Shown one piece after another: positions 1 to 5,319 of a stretch of 6,247 nt of DNA. The translations under genes were made by a program, and so were the position numbers. The stretch is from Pyrobaculum sp. (GTDB taxonomy: Archaea > Thermoproteota > Thermoprotei > Thermoproteales > Thermoproteaceae): contig WYEI01000197.1 of the NCBI GenBank assembly GCA_009903905.1, positions 1-6,247 on the forward strand, written 5' to 3'. Numbering within the stretch: position 1 is the stretch's first letter; every line of letters starts with the position of its first letter. The notes below the pieces were generated by a model that searched no databases, had not been told where the DNA came from, and was given only the letters and a program-made list of their open reading frames with translations.

Positions 1-1
1 A

Positions 2-400
2 GCGCCGCACGGCATGTTAAACGGCGGGCCTGTTGTGGATTACTTCGCCCAGCTGGCCCCCGACGAGAGGAACAAGCTTGTCTTTGTGTCTTATCAAGCT
101 GAGGGTACTCTGGGCAGGAGGGTCCTAAACGGGGAGCGGGAGTTCGTGGTGAGGAGCTTGGTGGGCGGCGAGATGAAGATCGGGATGCGCATGGAGGCGG
201 TGTCTATACCAGGCTTCTCCGGCCACAGCGATAGAAGAGAGTTGATGAAGTATGTGGAGCATATAGAGCCTAAGCCTAAGAAAATTGTGCTGATACACGG
301 GGAGCCCTCTAAAATCGTGAGCCTCGCCACCTCCATAGAGCTGAAGTATAAGATAACCACGGTCATCCCGAAGGTTGGCGAGAGAATTAGGGCATTGTGA
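2..400 (+). CDS. Beta-CASP ribonuclease, archaeal CPSF-like (aCPSF1/FttA type), C-terminal part
   Basis: The reading frame is open from the left edge, so the true start lies outside; 132 residues are visible. Motifs typical of the beta-CASP/metallo-beta-lactamase family are present: GMLNGGP just after the edge, then YQAEGTLGRRV, then GFSGHSDRREL with the motif-B histidine at nt 224-226, then LIHGEPSK with the motif-C histidine at nt 296-298, and a short hydrophobic end. The family cleaves RNA with two zinc ions. aCPSF1/FttA, which carries N-terminal KH domains, is the archaeal transcription-termination and 3'-end-forming factor. EGTLGR, SGHSDRRE and the HGE..K...LA.S end look closer to aCPSF1 than to aCPSF2, but the diagnostic KH region is not visible, so the subfamily is an inference. 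The residues before GML read APH, where a T-S pair is common. The stop overlaps the start of the pyruvate kinase gene (GTGA), implying co-transcription and translational coupling. Confidence 0.85.
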   Translation, partial: APHGMLNGGPVVDYFAQLAPDERNKLVFVSYQAEGTLGRRVLNGEREFVVRSLVGGEMKIGMRMEAVSIPGFSGHSDRRELMKYVEHIEPKPKKIVLIHGEPSKIVSLATSIELKYKITTVIPKVGERIRAL

Positions 401-1743
401 CTCTCACGAAGCGGGTCGCCACCTTGGGCCCTTCCACCGACTCCTTGCCGTTTGACGAGTTGACGCGACTACTCGACCTAGTCGACGGCGTACGCATCAA
501 CTTGGCTCATGCAAGCCCAGAGGAGGTTAGGGCGCGGATACACGCCGTGAGGACCTACGAAAGAGCTAGGGGGCGCGTCGTAGCCGTCCTCGTAGACTTG
601 AAGGGCCCAAGCATACGGGTGGGAAAGACGCCTCCAGTTGCGGTGGAACCCGGAGACAGGGTGGTGTTTAGGCTGGGGGAGGAGGCCGACGGAAGCTATA
701 TACCTATACCAGCGAGGGCTTTTTTCCAAGTCGTAGAGCGTGGAGACGTCGTTTTGATGCTGGACGGGAAGCTGAGGCTTAAGGTGGAGGAGGCCGGGGT
801 AGATGCGGTAGTTGCGGCGGCGGAGTCGAGCGGGGTTGTGACCAGCGGGAAGGCCGTGGTTGTGGAGGGGAAGGACTACGATGTGTCTCTCCCCGCTGAC
901 GAAGATGTTGCGGCTTTGAGAAACATTTCGCAGATGAGCCAAGAAGTGGACTACGTCTCCGTAAGCCTCGCCAGGGGCTGTAAAGATGTTGACAGCGTTA
1001 AGACCGTGCTGGGCGAGCTGGGGCTCGACGCTCAAGTCGCCGTTAAGATAGAGACTCGGAGGGCGGTGGACAACATAGAGGAGCTGGCCCAATGCGGAGA
1101 TTACATCGTGGTGGCTAGAGGCGACTTGGGCCTGCACCACGGCCTAGACGGGTTGCCTCTGGCGCAGAGGAGGATCATATCAACCTCTCTGAAATACGGC
1201 AAGCCGGTCGCCGTGGCCACCCAGTTGCTGGACTCCATGCAGAACTCGCCCACCCCAACTAGGGCGGAGGTACACGACGTATTCGCCACCGCCTCTGCCG
1301 GGGTGGACAGTCTGTGGCTCACCAACGAAACGGCAAGCGGCAAATACCCGCTCGAGGCCGCTAGATGGCTGTCTAAGATCTTAGAGAGAGTGGAGTACAA
1401 CGTAGCCCAGCTCCCGCCTCCTCAAAACACCCGAGACCGGTTCGCGAAGGGGCTTGTGGAGCTGGCAAACGACTTAGGCGCAGATATTCTGGTATACAGC
1501 ATGACGGGCACTTTGGCGAGGAGAATAGCCAAGTTTAGGCCGTTGCGGGCGGTCTACGTGGGCACCCCTAGCGTGAAGGTGGCCCGCGTCTTGTCTCTGG
1601 TATGGGCTCTACAGCCAATGCACATACCGGCCGAGGGGTACGAAGACGGCTTGGAGAAGCTGATTGCAACCAGACAAACTGGGCCTTTCGTGGCGACTTA
1701 CGGCATTAGAGGCGGGGTCCACCTTGTGAAGGTTAAGTTTTAG
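397..1743 (+). CDS. pyk: Pyruvate kinase
   Basis: Cytoplasmic glycolytic enzyme that transfers phosphate from phosphoenolpyruvate to ADP, giving pyruvate and ATP. At 448 residues it is complete and of the short archaeal type. The A-domain barrel covers about 1-70 and 155-335, the B lid about 71-155, and the C domain about 345-448. Visible active-site elements are RINLAH (Arg33, Asn35), VDLKGPSIR (Asp67, Lys69, Arg74), VAVKIE (catalytic Lys217, metal-binding Glu219), ARGDLG (metal-binding Asp243), ATQLLDSM (Thr275) and PTRAE followed by [12 protein letters not shown]. The GTG start at 397 overlaps the upstream nuclease stop by 4 nt and leaves the usual short lead before [10 protein letters not shown]; no strong ribosome-binding site is visible. 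The position matching Glu117 of K+-dependent enzymes is Ser72, and two other K+-site residues are also changed, so K+-independence is likely. The last codons overlap the convergent MEMO gene. Confidence 0.96.
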   Translation: MTLTKRVATLGPSTDSLPFDELTRLLDLVDGVRINLAHASPEEVRARIHAVRTYERARGRVVAVLVDLKGPSIRVGKTPPVAVEPGDRVVFRLGEEADGSYIPIPARAFFQVVERGDVVLMLDGKLRLKVEEAGVDAVVAAAESSGVVTSGKAVVVEGKDYDVSLPADEDVAALRNISQMSQEVDYVSVSLARGCKDVDSVKTVLGELGLDAQVAVKIETRRAVDNIEELAQCGDYIVVARGDLGLHHGLDGLPLAQRRIISTSLKYGKPVAVATQLLDSMQNSPTPTRAEVHDVFATASAGVDSLWLTNETASGKYPLEAARWLSKILERVEYNVAQLPPPQNTRDRFAKGLVELANDLGADILVYSMTGTLARRIAKFRPLRAVYVGTPSVKVARVLSLVWALQPMHIPAEGYEDGLEKLIATRQTGPFVATYGIRGGVHLVKVKF

Positions 1744-2585
1744 CTGTAAAAGATTATGCTGGCGTATCCAACTGTCTCATCTCTGTAGCCGCTGGTGTCG
1801 CCTGATGTTGCGTGTTTCAACAAAGCCACGTTGTTGTATCCAAGCTCCTTGGCGGCCGTTATAAGAGATGCTATGGGTCCTATTCCGCATATGGAGATGT
1901 CGAATTTAGACGCCGCCTCGAACAGCCCCGCCTCGTCCAGCTTCAGTATCTTGCTGATCGCTATGTCGTCCTTCCTCACGGTGACGTCGTGCGGCTCGTA
2001 GTGGTTGAAGTCGCTACTGGCTACTACATACGCCTTCTTCCCGTACTCCTTAATAGCCGCGGCGATGGCTCTTCCGAGCTCTCGAGACGTCGACAGCGTC
2101 TGCCTCCACATCACTATAGGCACGATCTTTACGTCTCCGAAGTAGTACTGTATAAACGGTATCTGGACCTCCACAGAATGTTCCTTAGAAAAGGCGTGGG
2201 GGTCATCCTCAAGCTCTTTGTAGCGGGACATTATCTTCTCGGCAAGTTCTCCGTCTATTTCCACGTGTCCCAGCGGGGTCTCCCACACGCCAGACTTCAT
2301 TATGGCGACCGGCGCCCCGATTCCGTAGTGGTTAGGGCCCACCACCACAAAGACGTCAGGCTTCCCGAACCCCGCCAACGCCGAATATATCCACGTAGCC
2401 ACGGGCCCGGAGTACATATACCCGGCGTGAGGCGCCACGCCCCCCAACACGTCGGCTCCAAGCTTGGGGAGTTGCAAAGCCTTGGCGCCTAATTCGTGCT
2501 TCACAGCCCAGTCCAGCTGTTGCAGAAGCTCCTCTCTGTCGGACTCGTAAAAATACCCAGCAACAGCCGGCTTTCTTACCCGCAT
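1740..2585 (-). CDS. MEMO1 family protein (LigB-like fold)
   Basis: A 281-residue cytosolic protein of the MEMO family, related in fold to class III extradiol (LigB-type) dioxygenases; the archaeal function is not established. The N-terminus [11 protein letters not shown] is the family hallmark. All four residues matching the metal-site region of human MEMO1 are present: His53 in APHAGY, His86 in GPNHYG, His195 in SSDFNHYEP and Cys233 in SICGIGP. The end, [15 protein letters not shown], is also canonical. The start is taken at ATG 2585 rather than the in-frame TTG at 2600, because the family normally begins near RVRKPAVAG and a TATA-like CTTAATAA sits about 24 nt upstream of the ATG. The gene follows uS2 on the same strand, a pairing common in archaea. 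Its stop lies inside the pyruvate kinase stop region on the other strand (4-nt convergent overlap). A role with AMMECR1 and a radical SAM partner, known for some homologues, is not supported by this context. Confidence 0.93.
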   Translation of the reverse strand: MRVRKPAVAGYFYESDREELLQQLDWAVKHELGAKALQLPKLGADVLGGVAPHAGYMYSGPVATWIYSALAGFGKPDVFVVVGPNHYGIGAPVAIMKSGVWETPLGHVEIDGELAEKIMSRYKELEDDPHAFSKEHSVEVQIPFIQYYFGDVKIVPIVMWRQTLSTSRELGRAIAAAIKEYGKKAYVVASSDFNHYEPHDVTVRKDDIAISKILKLDEAGLFEAASKFDISICGIGPIASLITAAKELGYNNVALLKHATSGDTSGYRDETVGYASIIFYS

Positions 2586-2604
2586 CGCATCAGCCTTCAA
2601 CGCA

Positions 2605-2616
2605 GTTATTAAGCAT
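2605..2616 (-). promoter_or_regulatory. TATA-like promoter for the MEMO gene
   Basis: On the - strand this reads ATGCTTAATAAC. The AT core is centred near 2609, about 24 nt upstream of ATG 2585, matching the spacing expected for an archaeal leaderless transcript. It supports ATG 2585 over TTG 2600 and suggests that the MEMO gene can be transcribed independently of uS2. Confidence 0.5.
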
Positions 2617-2650
2617 TTCCATCCCTACGCTTTAGGCGAGAAGACCGCGA

Positions 2651-2659
2651 TAAAAAAGA
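2651..2659 (-). terminator. Possible U-tract terminator after uS2
   Basis: Read on the - strand, the uS2 TAG stop is followed after 2 nt by C and six T residues (TCTTTTTTA). A short U-tract without a hairpin is the usual intrinsic termination signal in archaea and the kind of site aCPSF1/FttA acts on. It lies just upstream of the putative MEMO promoter, so it would separate the two transcription units. A single six-T run is weak evidence. Confidence 0.35.
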
Positions 2660-3286
2660 CTAGGTCTGCACCAGCCGCGTTTCGAACTCCTCCGGCGGCA
2701 CTGGGAGGTCTTGGTCAGGCTTCAGCTCGCCTCTTTCTCTCAACACCTGCCGGGCTAGTATCCAGAAGATCAGCGCGAGGCTCTTCCTGCCTTTGTTGTT
2801 GCAGGGGATCATGAAGTCTATGTACTGATGCGGCGTGTCTGTGTCGACCAGCGCGACGACTGGGATGCCCATCTTGGCGGCCTCAGCAACCGCCTGCGCG
2901 TCTAGTCTCGGGTCCACCACAAAGAGGAGATCGGCCTCTTGGTAATGTGGAAGATTGGGGTTTGTCAACGTGCCCGGAATGAAGCGTCCAGTCAAGGACT
3001 TGCACCCCACGAATTTGCAGAACATCTGTACAGGCTTGAAGCCGTAGGGTCTTGTGGTGTGCACCAGTATCCGGTCAGGCTGATACCTCGCGATTAACTT
3101 GGCCGCGATTTTTAGACGCTCGTCGATCTTCTTTATGTCAAAAATCCTGAGCCCGTCAGGTCTCACGGCAAATATAAAGCCTCTGTCCTCTAGGTATTTA
3201 TTAGATAACCGGGTCCCCAGCCTCACGCCGGCGCTTAGGTACTTCTCCAGCGGCACTAAATACTCATACTGCATCTCCTCTGACAT
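2660..3286 (-). CDS. rps2: Small-subunit ribosomal protein uS2 (archaeal Rps2)
   Basis: A 208-residue component of the archaeal 30S ribosomal subunit, of normal archaeal length. Recognisable elements are the N-terminal LVPLEKYLSAGVRLGTR, then FAVRPDGLRIFDIKKIDERL, RYQPDRILVHTTRPYG, and RFIPGTLTNP followed by EADLLFVVDPRLDAQAV. The archaeal/eukaryotic signature IPVVALVDTDTP with IDFMIPCNNKGRKSL follows, and the protein ends in an acidic, proline-rich tail. The ATG at 3286 is preferred because a TATA-like TTTATTAA is centred about 26 nt upstream, fitting a leaderless mRNA; the next Met (residue 5) would cut into the conserved N-terminus. The upstream neighbour is the FHA gene, 34 nt away, and the downstream neighbour is MEMO. 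No internal irregularity is seen. Confidence 0.97.
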   Translation of the reverse strand: MSEEMQYEYLVPLEKYLSAGVRLGTRLSNKYLEDRGFIFAVRPDGLRIFDIKKIDERLKIAAKLIARYQPDRILVHTTRPYGFKPVQMFCKFVGCKSLTGRFIPGTLTNPNLPHYQEADLLFVVDPRLDAQAVAEAAKMGIPVVALVDTDTPHQYIDFMIPCNNKGRKSLALIFWILARQVLRERGELKPDQDLPVPPEEFETRLVQT

Positions 3287-3308
3287 ACGAACTGCGCCAA
3301 TAGTAGGG

Positions 3309-3323
3309 TTAATAAAGTTTTCA
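3309..3323 (-). promoter_or_regulatory. TATA/BRE-like promoter for uS2, overlapping the FHA stop codon
   Basis: The - strand reads TGAAAACTTTATTAA. The A-rich part resembles a BRE and TTTATTAA a TATA box, centred near 3312 and about 26 nt from the uS2 ATG, so a leaderless transcript is predicted. The TGA at its 5' end is the stop codon of the FHA gene, so the promoter is packed against the end of the upstream gene. Confidence 0.55.
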
Positions 3324-3779
3324 AGAAGGGAGGAGGGCTATCCTCAGCTTGGTCCCTCCCACCCTCACGACGGCTTGCCTACCCACGTTCTCCACCTTTA
3401 CCAGACGCTCCCCTCCCCCCTCCACAAGATACGTCCCGTTGCTACTGCCCAGGTCCTCCACGACGACGCCGTTTGAAGTAACGATGAGGCGCAGGTGCCT
3501 TCTCGACACGGCGGGGTCCGGCACAATTACCTGGTTCTCCACGGCTCTGCCCACCGAGATTACGGCCCCCGGCGTGCCTACCTTGAACTCGAAACGCCTA
3601 CCCACAAGGGATTCGACTGGGCTTTCAAGAACCTCAACGACCAAAGAAGCAGAGATGGATTCTTTAATCTGCGCCGTCTTCCTCGTGGTGGCTTCAGGCT
3701 TGTAGGCGCCGCAGACCTTGCACGTCAAAACATCGTCGCGGTTCTCTGTGCCGCATACAGGACATCTCCAAGGCATCAC
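3321..3779 (-). CDS. Zinc-finger/FHA domain protein (ArnA-like architecture)
   Basis: A small soluble protein of 152 residues from GTG 3779, or 151 from the adjacent ATG 3776; the sequence GTGATG permits either. Residues 4-23 form a four-cysteine zinc finger, W-x-C-x2-C-x3-N-x6-C-x2-C (Cys6, 9, 20, 23), which matches the RanBP2/NZF spacing exactly. A polar linker follows (about 25-42, with Thr31, Thr32 and Thr35), then an FHA domain from about 46 to 150. The FHA phosphothreonine-binding residues are all visible: Gly77-Arg78, Ser92-Arg93-Arg94-His95 and Asn114-Gly115-Thr116. FHA domains read phosphothreonine on partner proteins. The order zinc finger then FHA is that of Sulfolobus ArnA, a phosphorylation-dependent regulator of archaellum expression; orthology is an inference. 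The start overlaps the stop of the membrane kinase gene, so the two are almost certainly co-translated, and the kinase or its substrates are the obvious binding partners. Confidence 0.9.
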   Translation of the reverse strand: MMPWRCPVCGTENRDDVLTCKVCGAYKPEATTRKTAQIKESISASLVVEVLESPVESLVGRRFEFKVGTPGAVISVGRAVENQVIVPDPAVSRRHLRLIVTSNGVVVEDLGSSNGTYLVEGGGERLVKVENVGRQAVVRVGGTKLRIALLPS

Positions 3780-5236
3780 CCCCCGCCAACCGTCTTCCTT
3801 AAAAACGTAACTAGCTCGGCGGCTGTGGGTCTCTCTGCCGAGTCTAGGCGCAACATCTTGAGCAGTATTTCGTCAAGCCACGGGGGCACCTCGGCGTTGT
3901 AGGCGCTCGGCGGCGGGATTTGGTATCCGTTTTCCACAAAGACGTTGGGGTTTATGCCTGTGGCGGCTTCGTATATTACGCAGCCGAGCGAGTATATATC
4001 AGACGCAAAAGTCGCCATCCCCCTCTTCACCTCCGGCGCCGCGTAGGCAGGCGACATGTAGCTACTGCGCACGTACCCCCCGCTCACCACCTTCGCGATG
4101 CCCATATCGCCTATTTTCGCCGTCTTCCTGTCCCTGGTAAACATGATGTTTTCAGGTTTGATATCTAGGTGAACCACGTTGTGCCTGTGGATGTCGTAGA
4201 GGCCTTGGGCCAGCTGTCTAAACAGCTCCACCACCTGCCCCGCCGGCAACCTCCTGGCGGTTCTCAGCAGATCTCTAAGCGTGCCCCCCTCCATGTACTC
4301 CAGCAGAATATACGGCGGGTTTTTTAGATACTGAGCAACGTCTCTGTACCCAACCGCGGGCAGATAGACCTCGTAGGCCTTCACCACGTGGTCCGACTTT
4401 ATCTCCAGGTATCTATTCATCTCTTGGCCAAATATGCGCAGTATACCCTCATCGCCGGCCAGCGGAGAGCCGTAGTCGTCCACGTAGCGTAGTATCTTCG
4501 CCGCGTAGACGGCCCTCCTCTGCCTCACCGCTAGGACGTAGCTAAACCCGCCAACCCCCAGGAGCTTGATTACCTTATATCTGCCGCCCAGCCAGGAATA
4601 GAGCCACCCCACGGGGGCTAGAGGCGAGAGGTACAACACCCTTTTATACGTCAGTACGTAGGTCAGGACAAACGCGGCAGTGGCAACAAGCCCCAGGGGG
4701 TCTCCAGCCGCTAGTAAATACGCCGCATTAAGCGCAGCTACAGACGCCGCAAACAAAGGCGATGCATCCACTAGGGCCAACACGCTACCTGCAACTATAG
4801 ACACCGATATGGAAGGCGTCGACGATAGGACGGCCGCCGGCACCAGCAACCAATATGCACGATCTAGTCTAGGCGGCTTAAAAGTATATAGGTACATTAA
4901 AAACATGGACAAACCTGTAAACACGCCATCTACAATGTAGTATATATATATAAACCTTTCATCCAAGTAGTACTCTGTAAATAAGAAAATCTTGACTATA
5001 ACTGCAATAACAAACATGATTATTATAACGTTTTTATATCTATCAAACAGCGCTCTGGAAGAAACCAGCGCCACCAACAAAGAATTCGCAAAAACCGCCA
5101 CGTGGTACACAGAAAGAATTAACAGGAACGCGGCGAACACGGCCCACAACAAGGCTACGTAGTGTCTATAGAGCCGCCAGCCGAACACCGCGGCTAGAAG
5201 TGCCGGCGCCGCTGTCAACGTGTCCCACACCGGCAA
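3776..5236 (-). CDS. Polytopic membrane Ser/Thr protein kinase (Hanks type)
   Basis: A protein of 486 residues. About 1-200 is very hydrophobic, with roughly eight or nine transmembrane segments (near 7-20, 27-43, 45-59, 69-87, 96-118, 127-139, 141-157, 159-177 and 181-197). Basic loops at 21-26, 61-68, 119-126 and 198-199 suggest those sides face the cytoplasm. From about 218 a complete kinase domain follows: glycine loop LGVGGFSYV (226-234), ATP-anchoring Lys247 in AAK, helix-C Glu272, hinge LLEYMEGG, catalytic loop HLDIKPEN (Asp358, Lys360, Asn363), metal-binding DMG (Asp377), PE of the APE motif (401-402), Asp413 in SDIYSLG, and Arg469. All catalytic residues are present, so it should be active. 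HLD replaces HRD and DMG replaces DFG. The start is TTG 5236 or GTG 5230; TATA-like sequence suits either. I recognise no family for the membrane part, which is presumably a sensor or localisation module. The FHA gene overlaps its stop. Confidence 0.93.
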   Translation of the reverse strand: MPVWDTLTAAPALLAAVFGWRLYRHYVALLWAVFAAFLLILSVYHVAVFANSLLVALVSSRALFDRYKNVIIIMFVIAVIVKIFLFTEYYLDERFIYIYYIVDGVFTGLSMFLMYLYTFKPPRLDRAYWLLVPAAVLSSTPSISVSIVAGSVLALVDASPLFAASVAALNAAYLLAAGDPLGLVATAAFVLTYVLTYKRVLYLSPLAPVGWLYSWLGGRYKVIKLLGVGGFSYVLAVRQRRAVYAAKILRYVDDYGSPLAGDEGILRIFGQEMNRYLEIKSDHVVKAYEVYLPAVGYRDVAQYLKNPPYILLEYMEGGTLRDLLRTARRLPAGQVVELFRQLAQGLYDIHRHNVVHLDIKPENIMFTRDRKTAKIGDMGIAKVVSGGYVRSSYMSPAYAAPEVKRGMATFASDIYSLGCVIYEAATGINPNVFVENGYQIPPPSAYNAEVPPWLDEILLKMLRLDSAERPTAAELVTFLRKTVGGG

Positions 5237-5251
5237 CTGAAAATCGCTGAA

Positions 5252-5266
5252 ATAAAAATAGTATAC
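5252..5266 (-). promoter_or_regulatory. TATA-like promoter region of the kinase-FHA pair
   Basis: The - strand reads GTATACTATTTTTAT. GTATACTA is centred about 26 nt from TTG 5236, and TATTTTTA about 26 nt from GTG 5230, so the promoter does not settle which start is used. Either would give a leaderless or near-leaderless transcript. Confidence 0.45.
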
Positions 5267-5284
5267 GTTTAGTAGACGTAAACG
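5266..5284. repeat. Inverted repeat between divergent promoters (possible operator)
   Basis: CGTTTA at 5266-5271 is mirrored by TAAACG at 5279-5284, with a 7-nt spacer. It sits between the kinase TATA-like box (5252-5266) and the moaA TATA-like box (5286-5298), a place where a dimeric regulator could affect both promoters. Six-base arms can occur by chance in AT-rich DNA, so this is a candidate only. Confidence 0.3.
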
Positions 5285-5285
5285 G

Positions 5286-5298
5286 TTAATATATTTAA
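5286..5298 (+). promoter_or_regulatory. TATA-like promoter for moaA
   Basis: TTAATATATTTAA is a strong AT-only box centred near 5292, about 28 nt before GTG 5320, consistent with transcription starting at or next to that codon. Confidence 0.55.
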
Positions 5299-5310
5299 TC
5301 TGCTATTCGA

Positions 5311-5316
5311 GAGGAG
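5311..5316 (+). promoter_or_regulatory. Possible ribosome-binding site for moaA
   Basis: GAGGAG resembles an archaeal Shine-Dalgarno sequence. It lies only 3 nt before GTG 5320 but 6 nt before TTG 5323, so if it is used it would favour the TTG. If the mRNA is leaderless, as the TATA position suggests, this site would not be transcribed. Confidence 0.3.
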
Positions 5317-5319
5317 TCG

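Noticed and set aside
478..1140. 220-codon open frame on the - strand inside pyruvate kinase
   Set aside because: Shadow of the well-conserved pyruvate kinase frame; the product is His/Pro-rich, low in recognisable motifs, and has no promoter-like sequence.
1812..2492. 226-codon open frame on the + strand across the MEMO gene
   Set aside because: Antisense shadow of a clear MEMO-family gene, with an Arg/Val/His-rich composition typical of spurious frames in GC-rich DNA.
2586..2600. TTG 2600 as the MEMO start (5 extra residues)
   Set aside because: The extra residues fall outside the family N-terminus, and the TATA-like box lies too close to TTG 2600 for normal spacing.
3099..3902. Three overlapping + strand frames opposite uS2, FHA and the kinase end
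   Set aside because: They overlap each other and three confidently identified - strand genes, and show no domain or initiation signal.
4941..4954. (TA)n run as an origin or intergenic promoter
   Set aside because: It lies inside the kinase frame and encodes alternating Tyr/Ile in a membrane segment; kept only as a composition oddity.
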